From UBA3064 sp023258775 (GTDB taxonomy: Bacteria; Pseudomonadota; Gammaproteobacteria; Burkholderiales; Burkholderiaceae_E), in the NCBI GenBank assembly GCA_044355655.1, contig JBIKXS010000015.1:1-64000 (forward strand): a stretch of DNA of 64,000 nt. The letters are read 5' to 3'. The translations under genes and the position numbers were made by a program. Below, piece after piece: positions 9,815-18,556 of this stretch. Each line of letters opens with the position of its first letter. The stretch's first letter is position 1. The notes below the pieces were generated by a model. It did not search any database, was not told the DNA's origin, and saw only the letters and a list, made by a program, of their open reading frames with translations.

Positions 9815-10919
9815 CTTGATTCAACTCGGGTAATTGACTGCGAATGAATTCATGGAAATGTTGCATGCCATCCTCCATCGGGCTTTGATAGGGGCCTACC
9901 TGATTGATGCCTCTTGCCATGAGTGCTTTTCGACCCGCATCCATCCGCAGGGCGATCTCGTCGTCTTCAGCCGCAGTTTCCATGTAGGCAGCGCGCTCGG
10001 CCTCGACGAAATCGCGCTCAAAGTGAACGATTTCTTCAGGGTAATAAAACTCGACAATATTCGTGGTGTGCTGTGGACTTCGAGGAATCAAGGTGCTCAC
10101 GACCAGCACGTGCGGATACCACTCCACCATGATGTTTGGATAATAAGTGAGCCAGATTGCGCCAAAGGGCGGTGGCTTGCCCTGACGGTAACCCAAGACT
10201 TGCGCCTGCCAGCGTGCATAGGTTGGTGTGCCGGGCTTGCTTAAGGCTTGATGCACGCCGACGGTTTGTACCGAGAACCAGGAGCCAAACTCCCAGGTAA
10301 GGTCATCGCAGGAAACAAACTGCCCCAGTCCCGGGTGAAAGGGAACAACGTGATAGTCCTCGAGATAAACCTCGATAAAGGTCTTCCAGTTATAAGCACA
10401 CTCGTGAATCTCAACATGATCAAAACAATAACCGTCAAAATCGAAGTGTTCTCCAGCTTTCATGCCCGCGAGATCAGCCGCAATGTCACGCCGGCCCTCG
10501 AAGAGTAGTCCCTTCCACTGCTGCAGCGGGGTTTTAGGCAAATTCAGGCAGGGCTGCTGTTCGAAGTGGGGGGCACCAAGCAATTCGCCGTGCAGGTCAT
10601 AAGTCCAGCGGTGCAAGGGACAAACAACATGGTCGACATGACCCCGCCCGTTCAACATAATCGCCTGCCGATGACGACAGACATTGGAGAGGCATTCGAT
10701 ACCTTGCTGGTTATGAATGAGCACCCGACCTTCGTGTTCGGCAGGCAGCGCGAAGTAGTCGCCGCGCTCAGGCACCATGAGCTTGTGGCCGATATACGAA
10801 GGTCCGGCTTTGAATAGCCTTTCAATTTCGAGTTGAAACAGCCCGGTATCGAAGTAAGCCGATACCGGCAGCTGCGTCACCGGCCGCGTAAGTGCGCCGA
10901 TCCGTCCAGGTGCTGACAT
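9807..10919 (-). CDS. Rieske-type aromatic ring-hydroxylating oxygenase, alpha subunit-like
   Basis: A 370-residue non-haem iron oxygenase. The N-terminal Rieske domain has the [2Fe-2S] ligands Cys81, His83, Cys100 and His103 (CRH...CPLH). The C-terminal catalytic domain has a mononuclear iron motif in EDYHVVPFH. The start is the ATG at 10919, preceded by GGAG at good spacing; the GTG two codons upstream would sit on the ribosome-binding site. No beta subunit, ferredoxin or reductase gene is adjacent, so electron donors must be encoded elsewhere. The substrate is not predictable. It is divergent from xseB. Confidence 0.88.
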   Translation of the reverse strand: MSAPGRIGALTRPVTQLPVSAYFDTGLFQLEIERLFKAGPSYIGHKLMVPERGDYFALPAEHEGRVLIHNQQGIECLSNVCRHRQAIMLNGRGHVDHVVCPLHRWTYDLHGELLGAPHFEQQPCLNLPKTPLQQWKGLLFEGRRDIAADLAGMKAGEHFDFDGYCFDHVEIHECAYNWKTFIEVYLEDYHVVPFHPGLGQFVSCDDLTWEFGSWFSVQTVGVHQALSKPGTPTYARWQAQVLGYRQGKPPPFGAIWLTYYPNIMVEWYPHVLVVSTLIPRSPQHTTNIVEFYYPEEIVHFERDFVEAERAAYMETAAEDDEIALRMDAGRKALMARGINQVGPYQSPMEDGMQHFHEFIRSQLPELNQDA

Positions 10920-11056
10920 ATGCACGCTCCATCAAGGATGTCCCAAGGTCTGGTCGCGATCGCACTTTTGCGTTGAAAAAAGCGCTCACTCCCGAAACCC
11001 CCTCTGACAGTAGGGGCGCCAAGCATACCCCAAGAGGCGTAGAATCCAATGCGACC

Positions 11057-11323
11057 ATGCCAAAGAGTCGACCATCTACAACAGAATCTGTGCCCGCCGA
11101 GCCGCGCCCAAAGTCCTGGGAGGAGGCAACCGAGGCACTAGAGGCTTTGGTAAAGCGCATGGAATCGGGCAGTCTAAGCCTCGAGGAGTCGATCAAGGCC
11201 TACCGCGAGGGCGTTGCCCTTGTGCAGTGGTCACGGGAAACGCTAGCCTCAGCGCAGCAACAAGTTCGGGTGCTTGAGGAAAACATGCTTAAACCTTTTT
11301 CGCCTGAGGACGATGCGTCCTAG
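11057..11323 (+). CDS. xseB: Exodeoxyribonuclease VII small subunit
   Basis: An 88-residue helical subunit that assembles with XseA (encoded about 26 kb away in this window) into the ssDNA exonuclease VII. The conserved core begins SWEEATEALEALVKRMESG and continues through SLEESIKAYREG, the family hallmark. About 20 extra residues rich in Pro, Ser and Lys precede the core. The ATG at 11057 is the last start compatible with the whole core. The 3' end meets the ispA start region, the usual xseB-ispA-dxs arrangement. Confidence 0.93.
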   Translation: MPKSRPSTTESVPAEPRPKSWEEATEALEALVKRMESGSLSLEESIKAYREGVALVQWSRETLASAQQQVRVLEENMLKPFSPEDDAS

Positions 11324-11330
11324 TGCTGCT

Positions 11331-12269
11331 ATGACTGCCGATGGCCATCAGGCGTGGATTAAAACGCAGCTTTCGTTGATTGAGGCTGCCATCGATGAAG
11401 CTTTGCCCAAAGGGGAGTTGTCGCGTACGAAACTTTTTGAAGCACTTGCCTATGCGAGCTTAGGCGGCGGCAAACGAATTCGTGCGCTCTTGTGCCTGGC
11501 AAGTGGTCAGGCCTTGGCTGCGGACCCAGCCATATGCATGCGTGCGGCCGTTGCACTTGAATTGATTCACGCTTATTCGCTGGTGCACGATGATTTGCCT
11601 TGCATGGACAACGACATCCTCAGGCGGGGGAAACCAACGGTTCATGTCGCCTACGGTGAAGCGACGGCAATGCTTGTTGGCGATGGATTACAAGCACTTG
11701 CCTTTGAAGTGCTTGTGGGCATGAGTCAATTGGGACTTGCGGCGGATCAGTGTTTGGAGGCAATCGGCGCGCTTGCCCGCGCGAGCGGTCCGCAAGGCAT
11801 GGTTGGTGGCCAGGCCATTGATTTGGCTGTGCTCGGATCGGCAATGTCTTTTGTTGACCTTGCTCAATTGCAAAGCATGCATGAAATGAAGACCGGCGCC
11901 TTACTCAAAGCCAGCGTACAACTCGGCCTAAGCTGTCGCGGTGCGGTTGAGCTTCACCCTGCCGTTGATCGCCTGCTTAATCAGTATGCCGCCTTTTTGG
12001 GACTTGCCTTTCAAGTCATCGATGATGTTTTGGATGAGTCAGCAAGCACTGAGGCCCTTGGCAAGACCGCAGGCAAAGATAAAGCTCAGCAAAAGCCAAC
12101 CTATGTATCGTTAATGGGCCTTGAAAAAGCGCGTGGCTTTGCCCACGATTTGCATCGCCAGTCGATAGATTGCCTTGCGCAAGCAAAAAAAATTGATTCA
12201 GGCCTTGGTGCTGAGGGCATGGCTCATCTGGCTGACCTTGCTGACCTTATTGTGTTGCGTCAACACTAA
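11331..12269 (+). CDS. ispA: Farnesyl diphosphate synthase (polyprenyl synthetase)
   Basis: Condenses IPP with DMAPP and GPP to give farnesyl diphosphate. It has the first aspartate-rich motif VHDDLPCMDND, the second motif VIDDVLDE, and the GGKRIRALL substrate-binding segment. From the ATG at 11331 it has 312 residues; an ATG at 11313, overlapping the xseB stop and preceded by GAGGA at very short spacing, is an alternative. The last four codons and the TAA stop lie inside the first copy of a 29-bp tandem repeat that fills the gap to dxs, so the repeat arose by duplicating the 3' end of this gene. Confidence 0.94.
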   Translation: MTADGHQAWIKTQLSLIEAAIDEALPKGELSRTKLFEALAYASLGGGKRIRALLCLASGQALAADPAICMRAAVALELIHAYSLVHDDLPCMDNDILRRGKPTVHVAYGEATAMLVGDGLQALAFEVLVGMSQLGLAADQCLEAIGALARASGPQGMVGGQAIDLAVLGSAMSFVDLAQLQSMHEMKTGALLKASVQLGLSCRGAVELHPAVDRLLNQYAAFLGLAFQVIDDVLDESASTEALGKTAGKDKAQQKPTYVSLMGLEKARGFAHDLHRQSIDCLAQAKKIDSGLGAEGMAHLADLADLIVLRQH

Positions 12270-12384
12270 ACGATATTGATTGTTAGCGTCAACACTGAAC
12301 GATATTGATTGTTAGCGTCAACACTGAACGATATTGATTGTTAGCGTCAACACTGAACGATATTGATTGTGAGCGTCAACACAG
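12257..12384 (+). repeat. 29-bp tandem repeat, four full copies plus a partial fifth
   Basis: Units begin at 12257, 12286, 12315, 12344 and 12373 (partial, about 12 bp). The unit opens with GCGTCAACACTGAACGATAT and ends TGATTGTTA. Copies 2-4 are nearly identical. Copy 1 differs by having TAA, the ispA stop codon, where the others have TGA. The array occupies almost the whole ispA-dxs gap and ends about 16 bp before the dxs ATG. There are no spacers, so it is not a CRISPR array. Confidence 0.97.
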
Positions 12385-12399
12385 AGTGCACTAGCTGAT

Positions 12400-14316
12400 A
12401 TGCCTACTGATCCATTACTTGAATCAATCGATTCGCCTCAGGTTTTACGTCAACTTCGGCGATCGCAATTACCGGCGCTTGCCGAGGCTTTGCGTGCATT
12501 TGTTCTTGATTCTGTATCTAAAACCGGTGGTCATCTTGCAGCTAACCTGGGTACGGTTGAGTTAGCGATCGCGCTGCATTATGTATTTGATACACCACGA
12601 GATCGTCTGGTATGGGATGTTGGACATCAGGCCTACCCACACAAGATTCTGACGGGACGTCGTGAGGCGATGCAAACCCTTAAGCAAATGGGTGGTTTGT
12701 CTGGATTTCCAAAACGTTCTGAATCGGAATACGATACCTTTGGGACCGGACACTCATCGACCTCGATTTCTGCGGCGCTCGGTATGGCCCTTGCTTCCCG
12801 AGCAAAGGGCGAACATCTTGGCTCAAATCGACGCCGCCATGTGGCTGTCATTGGTGATGGCGCAATGAGTGCCGGCATGGCTTTTGAGGCACTCAATAAT
12901 GCTGGGGTTTACCAGGATCTTGATTTGCTCGTTATCCTAAACGATAACGATATGTCGATTTCACCGGCAGTGGGTGCCTTGAATCGATATCTTGCGAGGC
13001 TGATGTCGGGACGCTTTTACGCCAGAGCCAAGGACATGGGTAAAGCGATGCTGTCGCGTATGCCCGAGGTGCTTGATTTCGCGCGCAGGGTCGAAGAACA
13101 CGCCAAGGGTATGGTGGTGCCGGGCACCATGTTTGAGGAGTTTGGTTTTAATTACGTCGGGCCAATCGACGGGCATGATCTTGAATCGCTCGTGCCTACT
13201 TTGCAGAATATGCGCCAGCTTAGAGGGCCACAGTTTTTGCATATTGTTACCCGCAAGGGTAAGGGCTACGAACTTGCAGAACAAGATCCTGTGCTTTATC
13301 ACGGTCCAGGAAAGTTTGATCCATCCCAGGGTATCGTGCAAAGCGCGAAAAAGGCCAAACCAAGTTACACCCAGATTTTTTCGAGTTGGATTTGTGACCA
13401 GGCAAGCCTAGATCAACGTCTGGTTGCCATTACACCGGCGATGCGTGAGGGTTCGGGTCTGGTTGACTTTGAAAAGCGCTTTCCAGAGCGCTACTTCGAT
13501 GTCGGCATTGCCGAGCAGCACGCGGTTACCTTTGCGGCAGGGCTTGCCTGCGAGGGCATGAAACCGGTGGTTGCGATTTACTCAACGTTCTTGCAGCGTG
13601 GCTATGATCAGTTGATCCATGATGTTGCACTCCAGAATTTGCCGGTACTTTTTGCGCTTGACCGAGCAGGGCTTGTTGGTGCTGACGGTGCAACCCATGC
13701 TGGTGCCTACGATATTGCTTACTTGCGTTGCATTCCCAATCTTGTGGTGATGACGCCCTCCGATGAGGATGAATGTCGGCAGATGCTGCACACAGGATTC
13801 ATGCATAAGGGTCCGGCGGCAGTGAGGTATCCGCGTGGGAGCGGTCCAGGCATTGAGGCCAAGCCAATGATGCAAGCTATCGATATTGGGCGTGCTCGAC
13901 TTGTGCGCCAGGGTGCTGCGATTGCGATACTGGCTTTTGGATCGATGTTGCACGCCTGTAAAGCAGTTGCCGAACGGCTCGATCTCAGCCTGATTGATAT
14001 GCGTTTTGTCAAGCCATTGGATCGCGAGATGTTGGAGAATCTGGCAGGCAGTCACAAAGCTTTTGTGTCGGTCGAGGAGCATGTGCTTGCAGGCGGCGCA
14101 GGTAGTGCGGTGGCAGAGGCCATGCTTGGCGCATCGATCGATCGACCTTTACTGATGCTCGGCCTTCCTGATCGTTTCATTGATCACGGAGATCACCAGC
14201 AACTGCTTGCCCTGGAAGGCCTGGACAGTGAGGGGATCGAAGCGTCGATCCTCAAGCGTTTTTCGAACCTACTTACACCAAGGTCTCCGCGTCTTGTTGC
14301 CAAACCAATGCGTTAG
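12400..14316 (+). CDS. dxs: 1-deoxy-D-xylulose-5-phosphate synthase
   Basis: A thiamine-diphosphate enzyme that joins pyruvate and glyceraldehyde 3-phosphate in the first step of the MEP isoprenoid pathway. At 638 residues it is close to the family length. The ThDP/Mg motif [18 protein letters not shown] is present, and the transketolase-type pyrimidine domain has the conserved [15 protein letters not shown]. No clear Shine-Dalgarno sequence precedes the ATG; the bases upstream are the end of the 29-bp repeat array. It sits directly after ispA, so precursor and prenyl synthesis are grouped. Confidence 0.96.
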   Translation: MPTDPLLESIDSPQVLRQLRRSQLPALAEALRAFVLDSVSKTGGHLAANLGTVELAIALHYVFDTPRDRLVWDVGHQAYPHKILTGRREAMQTLKQMGGLSGFPKRSESEYDTFGTGHSSTSISAALGMALASRAKGEHLGSNRRRHVAVIGDGAMSAGMAFEALNNAGVYQDLDLLVILNDNDMSISPAVGALNRYLARLMSGRFYARAKDMGKAMLSRMPEVLDFARRVEEHAKGMVVPGTMFEEFGFNYVGPIDGHDLESLVPTLQNMRQLRGPQFLHIVTRKGKGYELAEQDPVLYHGPGKFDPSQGIVQSAKKAKPSYTQIFSSWICDQASLDQRLVAITPAMREGSGLVDFEKRFPERYFDVGIAEQHAVTFAAGLACEGMKPVVAIYSTFLQRGYDQLIHDVALQNLPVLFALDRAGLVGADGATHAGAYDIAYLRCIPNLVVMTPSDEDECRQMLHTGFMHKGPAAVRYPRGSGPGIEAKPMMQAIDIGRARLVRQGAAIAILAFGSMLHACKAVAERLDLSLIDMRFVKPLDREMLENLAGSHKAFVSVEEHVLAGGAGSAVAEAMLGASIDRPLLMLGLPDRFIDHGDHQQLLALEGLDSEGIEASILKRFSNLLTPRSPRLVAKPMR

Positions 14317-14328
14317 ACTCATCAATCT

Positions 14329-15159
14329 ATGAACACTCGTGAGCGTGGCCAGAATCTGGCGATTCCCGATGTACAGGGCTACCGTGATCAGCGAAACCTC
14401 GCGATCCAACGGGTTGGGGTGCGCGGCTTACAATATCCCTTGCGTTGGCGCGCAGATCAAGGCATTCAGCACACGGTCATGCAGGCAGCCCTTGATGTGG
14501 CTTTGCCGGCTGATCAAAAAGGCACCCATATGTCGCGCTTCATTGCGCTGCTTCAGGCACTCGGCGACGGCCCTGCGCTCGACCTTGAGGCGATGCTTAA
14601 GCTACACCATGACATGCTTGATCGTTTGCAGGCTCCCCAGGGTCAAATCGAGCTGAGATTTCCGTTGTTTTTGAAAAAAACTGCCCCGGTGTCAGGCGTT
14701 GAAAGTCTGCTTGATTATCAGATCGCTTTAAAAACAAGTGGCAGTCTGAATCAGGCTTATTGCGAACTTTCAGTGATGGCACCTGTTACAAGTCTTTGCC
14801 CATGCTCAAAAGAAGTATCGGCGTACGGTGCCCATAATCAACGCTCGCATTTGCAAATCGAGGTCAGACTCGACTCGACAAAACTCAAACTTTGCTCCGC
14901 AGAAGGATTAATCGAAATCGCAGAGTCGCAGGCATCAAGCGAAGTTTATGGTTTGCTCAAACGGGTTGATGAGAAGCATGTCACCGAACGCGCCTACGAT
15001 AATCCAAAGTTTGTTGAGGATTTGGTCCGTGATGTTGCGGCATCGCTTCAGGCGACCCAAGCTCACATTGGCGTGATTGCTTATTGTGTACGCGCCGAAA
15101 ACTTTGAGTCGATCCACAATCATTCGGCATGGGCTGAGTTGCGCTCACCAAATTGGTAG
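14329..15159 (+). CDS. folE2: GTP cyclohydrolase FolE2 (type IB)
   Basis: Converts GTP to 7,8-dihydroneopterin triphosphate for folate synthesis. The 276-residue sequence matches the FolE2/GCYH-IB family, with the active-site segment SLCPCSKEVS (Cys157 and Cys159) and the C-terminal ENFESIHNH. Type IB enzymes can work with metals other than zinc, unlike FolE. It follows dxs by 12 bp and is probably in the same transcript. No second GTP cyclohydrolase gene is seen in the window. Confidence 0.94.
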   Translation: MNTRERGQNLAIPDVQGYRDQRNLAIQRVGVRGLQYPLRWRADQGIQHTVMQAALDVALPADQKGTHMSRFIALLQALGDGPALDLEAMLKLHHDMLDRLQAPQGQIELRFPLFLKKTAPVSGVESLLDYQIALKTSGSLNQAYCELSVMAPVTSLCPCSKEVSAYGAHNQRSHLQIEVRLDSTKLKLCSAEGLIEIAESQASSEVYGLLKRVDEKHVTERAYDNPKFVEDLVRDVAASLQATQAHIGVIAYCVRAENFESIHNHSAWAELRSPNW

Positions 15160-15221
15160 CGCAAGCATCTCTCTTTAGCCTATTACTGCTCGCGCGGGGC
15201 TATCGTTTGTGTGTGCCGACA

Positions 15222-15707
15222 TCAGTCTCTGAAATTGTTATAGTCCAAAGGAAGATCCTGGATTTCCTTTTTCAACAGTGCGATCGCTGATTGCAAATCA
15301 TCTCGTTTTGCCCCACTGACGCGCACACTCTCACCCTGAATACTCGCCTGAACCTTGATCTTGCTGTCTTTGATCAGGCGCACCATTCGTTTGGCATCCT
15401 CGCTAGCAACGCCCTTGCGGATCGTGATGAGTTGTTTAACCTTATCGCCACCGATCTTCTGAACATCACCACTGTCCAAAAAACGAACGTCTAACTGGCG
15501 TTTAGCACATTTTGACCAGAGAACATCACGAACCTGAGAGAGCTTAAAGTCATCGTCGGCATACGCAGTTAGTTCGAGTTCTTTGATTTCGATACGTGCA
15601 TCGGAGCCTTTGAAATCAAAACGAGTGCTTATCTCTTTATTGGATTGCTCAACTGCATTTTTCACTTCCACCATATTGGCTTCGCAAACGACATCAAAAG
15701 ATGGCAT
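15222..15707 (-). CDS. yajQ: YajQ family cyclic-di-GMP/nucleotide-binding protein
   Basis: A 161-residue protein of the YajQ (DUF520) family: two ferredoxin-like domains that bind nucleotides, reported as a c-di-GMP effector in some bacteria. The start is the ATG at 15707, preceded by a strong AAGGAG; the N-terminus [18 protein letters not shown] is canonical. A longer in-frame reading upstream runs into the acetyltransferase gene and is not used. It lies 4 bp after the acetyltransferase stop, so the two form an operon. Confidence 0.93.
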   Translation of the reverse strand: MPSFDVVCEANMVEVKNAVEQSNKEISTRFDFKGSDARIEIKELELTAYADDDFKLSQVRDVLWSKCAKRQLDVRFLDSGDVQKIGGDKVKQLITIRKGVASEDAKRMVRLIKDSKIKVQASIQGESVRVSGAKRDDLQSAIALLKKEIQDLPLDYNNFRD

Positions 15708-15711
15708 TGAC

Positions 15712-16212
15712 TTACTCCTTGTTTGTACCGATATATTTTTCAAAAAACATAGCTTGCCCCATTTTTGGGTCGAGCTGGTAGGGCTTGAACCCAGCCTTGA
15801 GATATGCGCCAATAGCAGGCTTATTACCCTCAAGTACTTCGAGGGTTATTTTGCAGCAAGCCTCTCTTAATGCGGCCTGCTCAACATGTTCGAGTAGGGC
15901 ACAACCGATGCCTTGATGCTGGGCCTTGGGGTGGACACATATGTCGTGAATGTTTAAGAGTAGTTTTGCCCTAAAACTCGAAACACCCAGAAAAGCGTTT
16001 ACGAGGCCGAGCGCTTCATCGTTGCGATAAGCGAGCCAACCTCGGTAGTGCGCTTGTTTAGCGAGCAACTCAGGAAGGCTTTGTCTTACCCTTTCGTCAA
16101 GGCCGTAGCCGCGCCCGCTCGGACCGCTTGCGTAGAGATCTAGCAAATCAATGAGGTCACGGACGTCTTGCGCCTTGCTGAGATCAACAGATCGAATTTG
16201 TATTTCGTTCAT
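15712..16212 (-). CDS. GNAT family N-acetyltransferase
   Basis: A 166-residue GCN5-related acetyltransferase. The acetyl-CoA-binding motif A is seen in [20 protein letters not shown] (the V-x-x-x-x-Q-x-x-G-x-G/A pattern), followed by the beta-6/7 region [14 protein letters not shown]. The substrate is unknown; such enzymes act on amines of small molecules or protein N-termini. It is the first gene of a two-gene operon with yajQ. Confidence 0.88.
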   Translation of the reverse strand: MNEIQIRSVDLSKAQDVRDLIDLLDLYASGPSGRGYGLDERVRQSLPELLAKQAHYRGWLAYRNDEALGLVNAFLGVSSFRAKLLLNIHDICVHPKAQHQGIGCALLEHVEQAALREACCKITLEVLEGNKPAIGAYLKAGFKPYQLDPKMGQAMFFEKYIGTNKE

Positions 16213-16294
16213 TAGATGGTTCAGTAAATTAGATCAACCATCGTTTGTGTGCTTCGATACATGCTAACTTTATTCGAAATTTTTATAGAACTTT

Positions 16295-17053
16295 TTAGGG
16301 TTCGAATCGGTACCCAACGCCCTTAACTGTTTGAATATGGCGCGGGGACTCAACCGAATCACCGATCTTACGCCGCAATCGCAAAATATGATTGTTAACC
16401 GCCTGCTCATAGCCCACGTAATCCCTGCCCCAAGCTGCATCGAGCAGCTGAGACCGGCTAAAGACGCGCTGGGGTTGACGCATAAAGCATAGCAGCAAGC
16501 GAAACTCGATGGCCGTCAGTTCAAGCACTTCCCCATCACGTTCAACACGGTGGCGATCCGGGTCGAGCAGAAGGCGACCAGCGCGTAGCTGTCCAGGTGG
16601 GCTTTCATTATCGAGTTTGCTGCGCTCGCTTCCACTCAAAGAGGATTCTTTACTGCTTGATGCCATTGGCAGGATGCCCGCCTGGCGCCTGCGTTGAACG
16701 GCGCGGATTCTTGCCAACAACTCGCGGGCGCTAAAGGGTTTGACCAAGAAATCGTCGGCACCGAGTTCAAGGCAAAGCACGCGGTCAAGCTCGTCTTCAC
16801 TCCCGGAAATCATAATGACTGTGGCCTGATTGCCTCGGGCGCGCATCCACTTGAGCAGTTCGACGCCATCAAGTTGAGGCAGGTTCATATCGAGCAGCAC
16901 AACGCCGGGACTTTCATTGATGAGAAAGCTTTGAGCCTGAAGACCATCCTCAAATTCAATGATGTCGAGATGACGGGCTCGCAGTTGTGCTGCCAGCAAA
17001 CGCCTGAAATCCCTGAGGTCTTCGACAAGCATGATGCGACTGTCTTCTTGCAT
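16295..17053 (-). CDS. OmpR/PhoB-type DNA-binding response regulator (orphan)
   Basis: A 252-residue two-domain regulator. The receiver domain (1-120) has acidic pocket residues Glu11-Asp12, phospho-acceptor Asp55, Ser83 in the switch position and Lys105. After a Ser-rich linker (about 121-150), the winged-helix domain covers residues 155-252, with ELTAIEFRLLLCFMRQP and the recognition-helix region NNHILRLRRKIGD. No histidine kinase gene is adjacent. It is divergently transcribed from the sigma factor gene across about 120 bp, so it may regulate that gene or itself from the shared region. Confidence 0.92.
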   Translation of the reverse strand: MQEDSRIMLVEDLRDFRRLLAAQLRARHLDIIEFEDGLQAQSFLINESPGVVLLDMNLPQLDGVELLKWMRARGNQATVIMISGSEDELDRVLCLELGADDFLVKPFSARELLARIRAVQRRRQAGILPMASSSKESSLSGSERSKLDNESPPGQLRAGRLLLDPDRHRVERDGEVLELTAIEFRLLLCFMRQPQRVFSRSQLLDAAWGRDYVGYEQAVNNHILRLRRKIGDSVESPRHIQTVKGVGYRFEP

Positions 17054-17173
17054 GCCACAAATGTTGCGGGTTCTCTATCAATTTGGTCAAGCGCCTAAGC
17101 GCTCTCGCGTCTACTTGGCGCTCATCAAGCTTCTTTGGTGATGCCAAGGTGATGAAAACGTGATCGAAAGACG

Positions 17174-18433
17174 ATGATCCTGAGAGCCAGATGTGAAGGT
17201 TTGGCGACTGTCGAATTTCATCATTTGCGCTTCATTCAACCAGGGAGCGCAGCCATGCAATCACAAGCCAGGACAACCGCCGCCATGCAATCACAAGCCA
17301 GGATAACAGCCGCTATCAAGGGGCGCGTCATCAACCATCAAAATAATGAGCCTTCTTTAACCCAAACCAGCAAGATCGAGCAGCGTAAATCGAAGCCAGC
17401 CTCCGAACAAGAGGGCTTATCAACTAAGCACTCAGACCTCGTTGTTTTGTCAACCAGCAAAGGGTTTCAAGCAAAACGCCTGGCAACGCCATCCTCAAGG
17501 CATGGTCTAAGAAGACCTCTTGGTGAGGCCTACGGTCTGCTTGACCTCGATCAACGCAAGAACCGACATGACGTTGATCGCGGGGTCGAGGCCCGAGTCG
17601 ATCTTGCTGCCGGTGCTGATCGCGAAGCAATTTCTGAAGGTCACTCAGAACCCGCAATTAACGCTGAAAACAGCGCGTCCGGTGTTGATCCCGCCGACAA
17701 CTGCGCGATCGACACTGGCGCTATCGCCTACGCATATACCGATGCTGATTCCGATACGGATGCTGTCACCGATACAGACACAGGCACCGATACTGATACC
17801 AATGCTGATGCTGATGTAGATGTTGATACCGCTGCAGATGCCGATGCCGAGACTGACCCGTCGGCCGAGTCCACACGACCAAGCGTTGACATCAGCCATG
17901 AATTTTTCCCTGCCCGCTTGGAGGAACACCGCAAGGCACTCATGCGAATGGCGCGGCTTCGCGTGCGCAGTCACGAATGGGCCGAAGACGCTGTGCAGGA
18001 AGCACTTATTGCCGCCTACCAAAGTCGGGGAAGCTATAGAGGGCGCGGCTCGGTCCGATCCTGGTTACGGGGCATTCTCGATCACAAGATTCACGACCGT
18101 TTCCGTGCCGAATGCCACTACGTTCAAGCAGACTGGATTGATGACGACTCATCTTCTGCTGAGGAGCAGCTTGATTGGGCAGCTCGATGCGGTGTGATGG
18201 GGGTACGCGCGAACGAGGATCCGATGGAAATCTGCTCCCGGCGGCAGCGTCTTAATCGGGTCGCCCAAAGTCTTAGCGACATGGCGCCTGGCATGCGAGA
18301 AGCCTTCGTGTTGCAAGTGGTTGAAGATCGTCCATCCCTTGAGGTGGCCAATCGTCTCGGTATTAGCGAGAACAACTGTTGGATCCGCGTTCATCGGGCG
18401 CGCAAGAAGCTATTGATGCAACGTGAGGACTGA
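17174..18433 (+). CDS. ECF-like sigma-70 family factor with long acidic N-terminal extension
   Basis: The C-terminal part (from about residue 239) is an ordinary sigma-70-like ECF factor. Region 2 includes WAEDAVQEALIAAY and RGSVRSWLRGILDHKI; region 4 includes RPSLEVANRLGISENNCW then VHRARKKLL. The 419-residue frame carries about 240 residues ahead of this, with a 10-residue direct repeat (MQSQARTTAA at 28-37 and again at 38-47) and an Asp/Ala/Thr low-complexity tract at about 188-230. No ATG, GTG or TTG in frame lies close to the sigma core; the nearest upstream candidate seen is a TTG near 17447, so most of the extension is probably translated. The exact start is uncertain. No anti-sigma gene is visible next door. 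Confidence 0.75.
   Translation: MILRARCEGLATVEFHHLRFIQPGSAAMQSQARTTAAMQSQARITAAIKGRVINHQNNEPSLTQTSKIEQRKSKPASEQEGLSTKHSDLVVLSTSKGFQAKRLATPSSRHGLRRPLGEAYGLLDLDQRKNRHDVDRGVEARVDLAAGADREAISEGHSEPAINAENSASGVDPADNCAIDTGAIAYAYTDADSDTDAVTDTDTGTDTDTNADADVDVDTAADADAETDPSAESTRPSVDISHEFFPARLEEHRKALMRMARLRVRSHEWAEDAVQEALIAAYQSRGSYRGRGSVRSWLRGILDHKIHDRFRAECHYVQADWIDDDSSSAEEQLDWAARCGVMGVRANEDPMEICSRRQRLNRVAQSLSDMAPGMREAFVLQVVEDRPSLEVANRLGISENNCWIRVHRARKKLLMQRED
17252..17311 (+). repeat. 30-bp direct duplication in the sigma factor N-terminal region
   Basis: Two adjacent 30-bp units begin at 17252 and 17282. Both start GCCATGCAATCACAAGCCAG and differ at a few positions near their ends. Each encodes MQSQAR plus four residues, so the duplication preserves the reading frame. 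Confidence 0.9.
17735..17863 (+). repeat. Asp-codon-rich degenerate hexamer repeat in the sigma factor gene
   Basis: A run of degenerate 6-bp units alternating GAY with GCY, ACY or GTT codons encodes an acidic tract of alternating Asp and Ala/Thr/Val. It sits immediately before the conserved sigma core. The other strand reads as Ser/Val/Ala-rich shadow frames. Confidence 0.85.
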
Positions 18434-18556
18434 AATCCAAGGCAAGATACATGTCAAACATCCCAAGGTCACGATCATTGCCAATACGGACTGAGGGGCG
18501 TCGATTGGCGATTCGCGCTCAAGCGTCTCGGACCTTTTCGCACAATGGAGTGAGTT

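Noticed and set aside
12257..12384. Possible CRISPR array (29-bp repeats)
   Set aside because: Units are directly adjacent with no spacers, and no cas genes are nearby.
17645..18022. Minus-strand reading frame rich in Ser, Val and Ile over the sigma factor
   Set aside because: It arises from the Asp-codon repeat read backwards and has no start signal or domain.
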